Origin: Methanobacteriaceae archaeon
GTDB lineage: Archaea; Methanobacteriota; Methanobacteria; Methanobacteriales; Methanobacteriaceae
Length of the DNA stretch: 10,730 nucleotides
Direction: 5' to 3'
NCBI GenBank assembly: GCA_030693105.1
Contig: JAUYBK010000132.1
Span: 1 to 10,730, forward strand
The position numbers and the translations under genes were made by a program. Numbering within the stretch: the stretch's first letter is position 1; each line of letters opens with the position of its first letter. Of this stretch, positions 1 to 5,816 are shown one piece after another. The notes below the pieces were generated by a model. The model did no database searches, was not told the origin of the DNA, and saw only the letters and a list, made by a program, of their open reading frames with translations.

Positions 1-256
1 CAGAATGTCTACTTTCATAGTGGGAAACCCCTTAAGTGAAGAAGAAGGCTATTCAACAGGGGGGAGGGGGACGACCCCGCTCATATCTTGTGTTGACAAT
101 GAATACTTTAGAAAGGTTAGTGGAGCTAATATAAGAATAAATCTGCTTGCAGTTAGAGATTATGGAGCTCTAAGTTGGCCAGATATTGCTGAATTCCGCA
201 TTTCAGATACTTACCTGGGTCGCTTAGGATTACAACGTACTTACACATATCCCTAG
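1..256 (+). CDS. C-terminal part of an unidentified protein (5' end probably outside window)
   Basis: The reading frame is open from the first base to a TAG stop at 254-256. An ATG lies at position 5, but the frame stays open upstream of it and no SD can be seen, so I treat this as the tail of a longer gene. The 84 visible residues have no transmembrane segment and only one Cys, and end in an aromatic stretch (RTYTYP). I do not recognise the family. The stop lies 9 nt before the next start, and the SD of that pilin gene (GGGAG) directly abuts this stop, so the genes are very likely co-transcribed and perhaps translationally coupled. By position it could be another surface or pilus-related protein, but that is context only. 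The codon stretch around 59-70 is extremely G-rich, unlike the rest of the gene. Confidence 0.6.
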   Translation, partial: RMSTFIVGNPLSEEEGYSTGGRGTTPLISCVDNEYFRKVSGANIRINLLAVRDYGALSWPDIAEFRISDTYLGRLGLQRTYTYP

Positions 257-265
257 GGAGAAAAT
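257..265 (+). promoter_or_regulatory. Ribosome binding site of the first pilin gene
   Basis: A GGGAG motif follows the upstream TAG immediately, 5 nt before the ATG at 266. The arrangement supports both the chosen pilin start and coupling to the upstream gene. Confidence 0.6.
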
Positions 266-676
266 ATGGTATTAGATGAACAAGGACTGGCTAGTGCAGA
301 ATTTTTATTTGTTACCCTAATTGCCTTGATAATTATAGGGGGCATGGTCACTCTGGTGGGTAATATAATGAGCAATACCGCCACTGGCGAACTGGGAGTA
401 GCCCGAATTCAGGGTGAAAAAATAGCCACGGCCATAAACACGGCCTACATAAATGGCAATGGATATTCGGTAGATATCAGATTTCCACAGGGAGCAAATT
501 ATGTTAATTTCACTGCAATAGTGAATAATACCGGTTATTTAACCATTTATTACCCTAATAAAGCACCCGTCCCCATTAAACTGATAACCACGAGTATTAA
601 TCAAACTACTTTATATAGTAACTCTAGTTATAGAATAAATAATACTAACGGAACTATATTTATAGTTAAAATCTAA
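266..676 (+). CDS. Class III signal peptide pilin-like protein (atypical +1 residue)
   Basis: This is a 136-residue small surface protein of the archaeal type IV pilin class (DUF361-type class III signal peptide). Residues 1-7 are a short n-region (MVLDEQG), followed by LASAEF and a hydrophobic helix at about 13-35. The SAE(F/Y) core aligns with that of the second pilin in this window, placing the predicted EppA cleavage after Gly7. The usual Gln at +1 is then Leu, and the n-region is acidic with no Lys or Arg. The remainder is a beta-rich, Cys-free domain with six N-X-S/T sequons, all in the second half (NFT, NNT, NQT, NSS, NNT, NGT), suggesting a glycosylated extracellular subunit. In the family, cleavage exposes the helix for assembly into a membrane-anchored filament. 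The gene sits between the unidentified upstream gene and the PepSY-like gene with very short gaps. Whether it is a major or minor pilin cannot be told. Confidence 0.82.
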   Translation: MVLDEQGLASAEFLFVTLIALIIIGGMVTLVGNIMSNTATGELGVARIQGEKIATAINTAYINGNGYSVDIRFPQGANYVNFTAIVNNTGYLTIYYPNKAPVPIKLITTSINQTTLYSNSSYRINNTNGTIFIVKI

Positions 677-684
677 GGATTAAT

Positions 685-1101
685 ATGGATCTTCCGAAAG
701 ATTGGGAAAAAAAAGCACTAATTTTGGTGGGAGTTGTAGTATTAATTATAGTAATTTATGCTTTTAACCCTTTTGCATCTAAAGCTAACGTTACTACCTC
801 CAATCAGACTGCAAATCCTACTGTGAATGTTCCCATGCCCTTTGATCAGCCAACCGCTAACTCTAATAATACTAATAACAATGGCACCAGCAATGGCACC
901 TTCCAACTTACTGCGGAGCAGGCCAAGAATATAGCAGCCCAGAGCCGTCCGGGCTACACGGCCGGAGATCCCATCCAGGAGACTATAGTAATTAGCGGAG
1001 TTAATATCGGTGTTTGGAAAGTTCCCCTCACTAAAACTGGTATGCCATCTAAGACCGTCTACATTGACCTTACTTCGGGTAAAATAGTAAAAGAAACCTA
1101 A
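685..1101 (+). CDS. Membrane-anchored PepSY-like domain protein
   Basis: The 138-residue protein has three parts. Residues 11-27 form one N-terminal transmembrane helix after a charged cytoplasmic start. Residues about 32-73 are a low-complexity Asn/Thr/Pro linker carrying five N-glycosylation sequons. Residues about 74-136 form a compact domain beginning LTAEQAKNIAAQ and ending WKVPLTKTG...VYIDLTSGKIV. That helix followed by strands ending in a D-x-x-(S/T)-G-K-I turn is the pattern of PepSY domains, which are found outside the membrane and often linked to protease inhibition or propeptide function. The start is 8 nt after the upstream stop, with an AAGG SD. I infer an extracellular domain held on a stalk through the pseudomurein wall. 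The partner is unknown; the adjacent pilin is an obvious candidate. The PepSY assignment is by pattern and is moderate. Confidence 0.7.
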   Translation: MDLPKDWEKKALILVGVVVLIIVIYAFNPFASKANVTTSNQTANPTVNVPMPFDQPTANSNNTNNNGTSNGTFQLTAEQAKNIAAQSRPGYTAGDPIQETIVISGVNIGVWKVPLTKTGMPSKTVYIDLTSGKIVKET

Positions 1102-1119
1102 GTAAAAAACTATATAAAT
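1102..1119 (+). promoter_or_regulatory. BRE/TATA promoter of the membrane protein-dph6 operon
   Basis: A purine-rich BRE-like GTAAAAAAC is followed by TATATAAAT at 1111-1119, close to the methanogen consensus. Transcription would start about 25 nt downstream near 1140, giving a leader of about 20 nt before the ATG at 1162. The element begins just after the stop of the PepSY-like gene, so it separates two transcription units. Confidence 0.7.
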
Positions 1120-1161
1120 TTCTTTATTTAATGAAACTAGTAACTAGAGTGAGCTAACACC

Positions 1162-1968
1162 ATGGGACCCCTTGCTGTAATATTAATGATAATATTGTTC
1201 TTACTTTTAATGGCCTTCGTATTCTCCACCGCACTCTTAACGCCACTTATAGGTAAAAAAAATCTTTTATTTGTACTGGCACTGGGGTTTGTGGTGGGAA
1301 TAATCGGTGGGGCATTTTTCATATCCCCGGTATTTAACGACATACCAGATATGGCCCGTTATTTTTATCAGTCCACCAGCAACAGTAACGAGATAATCGA
1401 AGCAAATATATCCACCGATGTAGACGTGAATAAGGTTATTGCTGATATAAAAAATTTAGAAGGAGTTAAGGGAGTTGAAACGGTGGGTATAACTATGAAA
1501 ACCACTCCGATAGGTTCGGATTGGAAAAAATCTCTGGAGTCGCGTGCTAGCATTGCTAATCCCAACGTTACCTCTTTGAAGGTGGAAAATAGTGATACTA
1601 TAACAGTTAACACTAAACCCGAAGCTGATCCTCCCGCTACCATTAAAAGTTTAAAGAACTGGATTATGCTGGTTAGTGGTATTGATTCGCGGTACAGCAT
1701 AGTGCAGTTGCAGGTGCAAGTGGAACCGGCCCAAGTTGATGAGGTGGTCACCAAGCTGCCTCAACTGCAAGCAGTCGTCACCGGGATCCAGGGGCCCATG
1801 GAGGAAAATATACAGGGCCTTAAGAATGCACTGCCTAACCAGTCTAACATCATCATTTTATGTGGGGTTTTAGGCGTCATTACGGGTTTAGTGGGAGTCT
1901 TTATTGATTCTATTTTAAAAAACCTGGGAGGGCTCTGGAAAAAATTAAAAGAGAGTAAAAAAAGATGA
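1162..1968 (+). CDS. Conserved-type membrane protein with three predicted TM segments and a large soluble domain
   Basis: A 268-residue protein whose function I do not recognise. Two transmembrane helices lie at about 4-28 and 35-56, a soluble domain at about 57-228, a third helix at about 229-250, and the end is basic (KKLKESKKR). The soluble domain holds N-glycosylation sequons and a segment around 85-112 of the form D-x-x-V-x-x-I-x-x-L-x-x-V-x-x-V-x-x-V. This beta-alpha-beta 'leg' pattern resembles extracytoplasmic domains such as that of FtsX, but the four-helix FtsX membrane core is absent. With three helices, the N- and C-termini lie on opposite sides if all three cross. A GTGAG motif 9 nt before the ATG is a plausible SD. 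The stop overlaps the dph6 start as ATGA, so translation of the two is probably coupled although no functional link is obvious. Confidence 0.7.
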   Translation: MGPLAVILMIILFLLLMAFVFSTALLTPLIGKKNLLFVLALGFVVGIIGGAFFISPVFNDIPDMARYFYQSTSNSNEIIEANISTDVDVNKVIADIKNLEGVKGVETVGITMKTTPIGSDWKKSLESRASIANPNVTSLKVENSDTITVNTKPEADPPATIKSLKNWIMLVSGIDSRYSIVQLQVQVEPAQVDEVVTKLPQLQAVVTGIQGPMEENIQGLKNALPNQSNIIILCGVLGVITGLVGVFIDSILKNLGGLWKKLKESKKR

Positions 1969-2645
1969 AGGCCGCTGTACTATTTTCTGGTGGTAAAGAT
2001 AGTACCATGGCCCTTTACAAGGCATTGGAGAATGGTTGGAAGGTTGAATATCTGGTTTCCATGCACTCGGCCAACCCCCATTCGTACATGTTTCACGTGC
2101 CCAACATTCACCTCACCAGTTTACTTGCAGAAGCCCTAAATATAAAAATAGTTACTGCCCAAACCCTGGGCGAAAAAGAAGGAGAATTAAAGGATCTTCG
2201 CCGGGTATTGAAGGAGTTAAAAGAAAGGGGTGTTAGGAGTATATTCTCCGGGGCATTATCCTCTACTTATCAAAAATCCCGAATCGATGCCATCTGTCAG
2301 GACCTGGGCCTTCTCTCAAAAGCACCGTACTGGCACAGGGACCCCCTGCTTTACATGGACAAGATAATAAAACTAGGTTTTCAAGTAATTATTACCGGGG
2401 TGGCTGCCGAAGGCTTGGATGAATCCTGGTTAGGTCGTGAAATAAATCCAGCCGCCCGGGAAGAACTTCAAGTTCTGCACGAAAAATACGGAATCCACCC
2501 GGCATTTGAAGGAGGCGAGGCAGAGACCTTAACCCTGGATGGTCCTATTTTTAAAAAGAAACTTATAATTCAAGATTCTGAAAAAGTTTGGGATGTGGAC
2601 AGTGGCTATCTGGTGGTAAAAAAAGCATTTTTAGCGGATAAATAA
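1965..2645 (+). CDS. dph6: Diphthine--ammonia ligase (DUF71/ATP-PPase family)
   Basis: This 226-residue protein belongs to the short archaeal DUF71 (ATP_bind_4) family. The PP-loop SGGKDS is at residues 8-13, and the family signature EGGEAET is at about 182-188, followed by LDGP. Other conserved stretches are GALSSTYQK at about 96-104 and the GVAAEGL/W-LG-x-x-I region at about 145-160. The family member Dph6 uses ATP and ammonium to amidate diphthine, the last step in making diphthamide on the conserved His of elongation factor 2, in the cytoplasm. Length and motif order are full and normal, with no extra C-terminal domain such as the eukaryotic proteins carry. The start ATG lies inside the ATGA overlap with the preceding gene. 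A DUF71 paralogue with another amidation substrate is possible but less likely. Confidence 0.88.
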   Translation: MKAAVLFSGGKDSTMALYKALENGWKVEYLVSMHSANPHSYMFHVPNIHLTSLLAEALNIKIVTAQTLGEKEGELKDLRRVLKELKERGVRSIFSGALSSTYQKSRIDAICQDLGLLSKAPYWHRDPLLYMDKIIKLGFQVIITGVAAEGLDESWLGREINPAAREELQVLHEKYGIHPAFEGGEAETLTLDGPIFKKKLIIQDSEKVWDVDSGYLVVKKAFLADK

Positions 2646-2665
2646 TATTATAGCAACTAAATAAA

Positions 2666-2684
2666 TTATTTTTTGCTGAAAAAC
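2666..2684. terminator. Convergent junction with T-tracts for both strands
   Basis: Between the converging stops of dph6 (2645) and UPF0201 (2686), six T on the + strand at 2669-2674 are followed by GCTG and five A at 2679-2683. The + strand therefore reads a T6 tract and the - strand a T5 tract. T5-GCTG-A5 is also a small A/T inverted repeat. Archaeal termination depends mainly on U-tracts, so a bidirectional terminator is plausible. Confidence 0.5.
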
Positions 2685-2685
2685 A

Positions 2686-3063
2686 TCATTCTTTACTGCA
2701 CAGCCATTCAATTACTTCTTCGGGGTCTTCAGTCGTTAAAGTGACCTCTATTTCTCCCAGGGGTGAAAGATCACCATCCACCAGGTTTACTTTACCCACC
2801 AAAGCTGCCTGTTTGTTGAGTTTAAATGAGATATTCCCGGAACTTTCACCTTTAAGAAACATTTTACGGGCCGCGTCACGAATCTGACCTTTCTCCAGCT
2901 GTTCTTTTAAGGGTAGAAGGCAGTATAATTCTCCGGACAGTGCCACGTATCCCTCCCCGTGCTCCAGATTTTCGCATTCAAACACATTGGAAAATGCTTT
3001 TATAACCTTTTGTAAATCTTCGGTGGGATTAACGGGGCTTATGGCCTTTACTTTGCATTTCAT
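2686..3063 (-). CDS. UPF0201 family protein (RNA-binding-like small domain)
   Basis: A 125-residue acidic protein beginning KCKVKAISPVNPTED, with FNVFE/FECEN-like strands, an RDAARKMF helix at about 62-69 and an S-x-G-N-ISFKLNKQAA segment. Together with its gene partner this matches the archaeal UPF0201 (DUF54, COG1325-type) family. Members are annotated as putative RNA-binding from fold similarity; no reaction is established. The start is supported by an AAGGAG motif about 11 nt upstream, which lies inside the upstream UPF0200 gene; the two reading frames overlap by 35 nt. From memory, UPF0200 and UPF0201 are adjacent in Methanothermobacter and fused in Archaeoglobus (AF_1395). This is the last gene of the long leftward block and runs into the convergent terminator. 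Confidence 0.8.
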   Translation of the reverse strand: MKCKVKAISPVNPTEDLQKVIKAFSNVFECENLEHGEGYVALSGELYCLLPLKEQLEKGQIRDAARKMFLKGESSGNISFKLNKQAALVGKVNLVDGDLSPLGEIEVTLTTEDPEEVIEWLCSKE

Positions 3064-3580
3064 TTTTTAGTATGCTCCTTACCAGTTTTTTAAGTTTACC
3101 CCGGGGCCCCTCGTTAACCACCATATAATCTGCGGTGGCTATGACATCTCCAATACCAAATTTAAGTTCTCTTTTATCTCTTAATATAAATTCATTTTTA
3201 TGGGGCGAATCATCAGGTCTCATTCTTCTTTTTAACCTTTTCCAGCGGGTTTTAGGTGTTGAATGCACGGCCAGAACTTTAAATCCTGGAAATTCCTCTT
3301 GGAATAGTTCCACTTCAAAGGGACTGCGGATGCCTTCAATTAAGCAAGGGGAATTATCATCTTTAGACCGTATAATCTCTGCACACCGATGGGCGACCAC
3401 ATATTTACCGTGTTCTTGGCGGAGTTTCAGGGCCACGGTTCCCAGGGGTTCATTTCTTTTTTTAGCTTCTTTGCGTATAACGTCCCCCATACGAACAACT
3501 TCCATCCCCAACTCCTCTGCCACCCTGGAAACAACTCCTTTACCCGATCCGGGCATTCCAGTAACTCCAAAGACTTTCAT
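3029..3580 (-). CDS. UPF0200 family P-loop nucleotide kinase-like protein
   Basis: A 183-residue protein with a Walker A loop G-M-P-G-S-G-K-G at residues 8-15, then GDVIR at about 32-36 (NMP-binding-like), IEGIRSP at about 81-87 and R-D-K-R-E-L...GIGDVIATADYMVVNEG at about 134-158. This layout is typical of the archaeal UPF0200 family. The fold is that of adenylate kinase and dephospho-CoA kinase, and automatic annotation often calls it dephospho-CoA kinase. An archaeal dephospho-CoA kinase has been assigned elsewhere to the DUF359 family, so I do not transfer that name; the substrate is unknown. Its ATG overlaps the phosphopantothenate synthetase stop as ATGA, and its 3' end overlaps UPF0201 by 35 nt. 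The C-terminus is strongly basic. Confidence 0.85.
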   Translation of the reverse strand: MKVFGVTGMPGSGKGVVSRVAEELGMEVVRMGDVIRKEAKKRNEPLGTVALKLRQEHGKYVVAHRCAEIIRSKDDNSPCLIEGIRSPFEVELFQEEFPGFKVLAVHSTPKTRWKRLKRRMRPDDSPHKNEFILRDKRELKFGIGDVIATADYMVVNEGPRGKLKKLVRSILKNEMQSKGHKPR

Positions 3581-4338
3581 GATCTCACACTATCTTTAAA
3601 ATCGGCCAAAATAAATTCCAGGGACTTTTTTAGATTCTCCTGGTTATCAAATTTTTCCACTATCTCTACTAGTCGGGAACGTTCCTGGACTTTAAGCTTT
3701 TGCACCTGTTTAATTAGAAGAGGCAGTGCTCTTATCAGGTTATCTACAATGGTAATGGACGAAGTTTTTGCTGTCCGGGAGATGGGATTAAGTTCTACCG
3801 TTATAACGGTCTTACCATTATCTTGCAGTGCCTGGACACGGTCTCCGTCCTCTAATGGTACCAGGACCACATCGGCCTGGTATATGCCTTCCATACTGGC
3901 CAAGGAGCGGGGTCCTTCTAGACCATTTAGAGGGAGATATTTTTGGTTAATAGAACCCAATACCTTTTTCGCCCCATTATTTTTTAGTATTTTCTCTATT
4001 TTATCCACCCGGTCCGGGGTGCGATAGAAAAGGTTGATTTCAAGGGGTGCCTCAATCTCAGAAGATAATTGTACTACTTCCCTGGCTGATAGGGCCGTGG
4101 TATTACCATTAACTGATATGACGGGATGTTTTGCTAAAAGAAGTTGGGTTGCAGCTGCTTCGATGGCTTTCTTAGCCGGGGGAATGGTTTTTTCTCCCAA
4201 CAGATAGTCGAAAGCTTCTCCTCTTCCGTGGGCTATCAGGCCAGATTCAGCAAGAACACCATTCTTGTGGGCTTCGGATATTTTTTTTCTTAAAATTAGA
4301 GAATGATAACGAGGATGGTTTTGGGGTATGTCCTGCAA
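3577..4338 (-). CDS. 4-phosphopantoate--beta-alanine ligase (archaeal phosphopantothenate synthetase)
   Basis: The protein joins 4-phosphopantoate and beta-alanine with ATP to give 4'-phosphopantothenate, the archaeal replacement for bacterial PanC/PanK order in CoA synthesis. The family signatures are all present: IPQNHPRYHSLI near the start, GLIAHGRGEAFDYLLGE, AKHPVISVNGNTTAL, APLEINLFYRT, GIYQADVVLVPLEDGDR, LNPISRTA and TIVDNLIRALP. Length (253 residues from this start) is normal. I chose the TTG at 4336-4338 because a GGAG SD lies 9 nt upstream and the protein then starts MQDIPQNHPRY, as expected for the family. A second TTG at 4351-4353 would add five residues but overlaps its own SD. 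There is no in-frame ATG nearby. The stop overlaps the UPF0200 start (ATGA). The last 50 residues are rich in Lys, Gln and Glu. Confidence 0.9.
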   Translation of the reverse strand: MQDIPQNHPRYHSLILRKKISEAHKNGVLAESGLIAHGRGEAFDYLLGEKTIPPAKKAIEAAATQLLLAKHPVISVNGNTTALSAREVVQLSSEIEAPLEINLFYRTPDRVDKIEKILKNNGAKKVLGSINQKYLPLNGLEGPRSLASMEGIYQADVVLVPLEDGDRVQALQDNGKTVITVELNPISRTAKTSSITIVDNLIRALPLLIKQVQKLKVQERSRLVEIVEKFDNQENLKKSLEFILADFKDSVRS

Positions 4339-4386
4339 TTTTAATAACTCCAATAATAATAATACTGATATAAACCAATTAAAACA

Positions 4387-4398
4387 AATTTATATCTT
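4387..4398 (-). promoter_or_regulatory. Possible internal TATA box for the CoA-UPF0200-UPF0201 operon
   Basis: On the - strand, AAAAG followed by ATATAAAT sits at the 3' end of the DUF2101-like gene. The centre is about 54 nt before the TTG at 4338, which would allow a leader of roughly 29 nt including the GGAG site. The region is A/T-rich in any case, so this rests on spacing. Confidence 0.38.
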
Positions 4399-5268
4399 TT
4401 CAACGGTCTCTATGATGCTTACCGGTTTGTTGCCGCCGCCACTTAATATCTTTTCTTCTACTTTTAACTTCACATCATCGCCAGTTGTGGCACCGTAGTG
4501 GTTGTCAACGATGTATAAGTCGGGCTTAACATTGGCTCGTATATCGTAGTCTACTTTAACGTAGGCCGTGTTCTCGCCAGCTTCGATAACCTTACCAAAG
4601 GTGAAGTTCCGGGAATATCTGATGCGGAATATTAAAAAAACCACCATCACGGCCACCACCGCGAATATTAGTATGGAGAGGGAGGGGAAGAATTGGAAGG
4701 AGAAGGCCATGACGACGTTGGGGTTGTTACCAACCAGGACTAGTATCAATCCCACCAGGAGGTACATTAAAAAGAAATCGCGATAAGCGTTAAAATCGGG
4801 TCCGTACATTAGTTTAACCTTTTTAAATAAGGTGTATATTATGTAACCGGCCAGTACAATGCCCAGGAGTAGGTAGATGGGGAGGGAAACAAAATTAAAA
4901 ATATGTATAATGGTTAGGAATAAAAAACCTGCCGACACTATTTGAAGGATAAATATGGTTCTTTCTTTTTCTTCTGAGCTGAAAGGTACTGATATGAGTA
5001 TAACATCGTCTTCAGGAACTTTTTCATCTTCAAGGGTGTTATTTGTGGGGGACTTACTAGGGGATTGGTATTTACTCACTTTCTTTTGGGAAACATCTTT
5101 AATATTTGAAAGGTTCTCTTTAATTTCCTCAGTTTTCATTCTTTCCTTAATCTCGTCCCGATTCAAATTCCTAATTTTCTCCGGGAGGTGGGGAATGGCC
5201 AGAATTAAAGACCCGATAATAGAGAATAATCTGATTATGATGTTGCCAAATTGATTAAATAACCCCAT
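4390..5268 (-). CDS. DUF2101-like integral membrane protein
   Basis: A 292-residue protein with a hydrophobic or amphipathic N-terminus (about 8-26), a charged Lys/Glu/Ser-rich linker at about 33-98, four transmembrane helices at about 104-124, 129-149, 164-182 and 194-215, and a soluble beta-rich tail of about 75 residues that includes GENTAYVKVDYDI and GDDVKLKVEEKILSGGG. The tail looks like a small OB- or barrel-type domain. The layout resembles the archaeal DUF2101 family, whose function is unknown; the assignment is from memory of similar methanogen proteins and is moderate. The ATG at 5268 is backed by a GAGGT motif 6 nt upstream. It lies 49 nt after the pilin gene and 36 nt before the phosphopantothenate synthetase frame, so it may share transcripts with either. 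Confidence 0.72.
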   Translation of the reverse strand: MGLFNQFGNIIIRLFSIIGSLILAIPHLPEKIRNLNRDEIKERMKTEEIKENLSNIKDVSQKKVSKYQSPSKSPTNNTLEDEKVPEDDVILISVPFSSEEKERTIFILQIVSAGFLFLTIIHIFNFVSLPIYLLLGIVLAGYIIYTLFKKVKLMYGPDFNAYRDFFLMYLLVGLILVLVGNNPNVVMAFSFQFFPSLSILIFAVVAVMVVFLIFRIRYSRNFTFGKVIEAGENTAYVKVDYDIRANVKPDLYIVDNHYGATTGDDVKLKVEEKILSGGGNKPVSIIETVEKI

Positions 5269-5305
5269 GAATGAACCTCAAATAAGTTTAATTCACTTTT
5301 TTGTG

Positions 5306-5313
5306 TATAATAT
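5306..5313 (-). promoter_or_regulatory. Weak TATA-like element before the DUF2101-like gene
   Basis: ATATTATA on the - strand lies about 40 nt before the ATG at 5268, just past the pilin stop. It would give a leader of about 15 nt that still holds the GAGGT site. Read-through from the pilin promoter is an equally good explanation. Confidence 0.3.
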
Positions 5314-5317
5314 GTGT

Positions 5318-5752
5318 TTACGCTATAGAAATGGTTATAAAACTTCTAGCGTCCAATTTCCATTCTATAGTTACATTATACCATTTTTTAGTAGTATTAG
5401 TAGGGCCAACTACCGTAACGTTATAGTTTATACTTCTATTTACATACTTGTTTGTTCCGTTGGAAAGTAAAACGTTCATTCCAATTAACTTGGTGGCGTT
5501 ATTGGCTGTTATAGTGGCTGGTGGAGGAATATAAACATTTAAAGTCCTTTTAGCACCGGGACCATTAGCATAAACCAGATTAACTGCATCAGCAATACTT
5601 CCCACTGCATTTTTGGCATCCGATGACCCGGAAATGTCCATGGTGGCACTTATAGCTGGTTGATACGCGTTAACCACTAACCATCCCATGACAATTAAAA
5701 TTACCACAACCAGAAGTAGGTACTCTGCAGATGCTTGTCCCTTACGATCCAT
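5318..5752 (-). CDS. Class III signal peptide pilin-like protein (canonical motif)
   Basis: A 144-residue small surface protein with a textbook class III signal peptide. A basic n-region MDRKG precedes QASAEYLLL (the Q-x-S-x-E-x-x-x-L motif), then a hydrophobic helix to about residue 27. Cleavage is expected between Gly5 and Gln6 by an EppA-type peptidase, whose gene lies immediately upstream. The mature domain is Cys-free and beta-rich, with an invariant-looking VYANGP segment and six sequons in the C-terminal half (NAT, NGT, NRS, NVT, NTT, NVT). I chose the ATG at 5752 because it gives the usual short n-region and has a GTGAG motif 5 nt upstream; a GTG at 5761 would add three residues. The first pilin in the window shares the SAE(F/Y) core and size but little else. 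Methanobacteriales lack archaella, so an adhesion-type pilus is the likely role. Confidence 0.88.
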   Translation of the reverse strand: MDRKGQASAEYLLLVVVILIVMGWLVVNAYQPAISATMDISGSSDAKNAVGSIADAVNLVYANGPGAKRTLNVYIPPPATITANNATKLIGMNVLLSNGTNKYVNRSINYNVTVVGPTNTTKKWYNVTIEWKLDARSFITISIA

Positions 5753-5805
5753 TTCGCTCACATCATATTAATTATTATATCAACATATTGATTATGAATT
5801 AGGAA

Positions 5806-5816
5806 TCATATAAATA
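5806..5816 (-). promoter_or_regulatory. TATA box of the second pilin gene
   Basis: ATATTTATATG on the - strand ends just before the stop codon of the peptidase gene. Its centre (about 5811) predicts a start near 5786 and a leader of 25-35 nt. A further A/T-rich TATATAA-like match near 5783 is possible. A separate strong promoter fits a pilin needed in greater amounts than its peptidase. Confidence 0.5.

Noticed and set aside
1368..1754. A 128-codon - strand frame inside the membrane protein gene
   Set aside because: It lies fully antisense to a gene with a good promoter and coupling to dph6, and its translation is low-complexity Ser/Thr/Val with no SD.
3029..3580. Naming the UPF0200 protein dephospho-CoA kinase
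   Set aside because: The similarity is at fold level (P-loop kinase). Archaeal dephospho-CoA kinase activity has been assigned to another family (DUF359), and operon position beside a CoA gene is not enough.
3135..4027. Two long + strand open frames (154 and 212 codons) opposite UPF0200 and phosphopantothenate synthetase
   Set aside because: Their translations are rich in Ser, Phe and Arg without any recognisable domain, and the opposite strand carries well-supported genes with intact family motifs.
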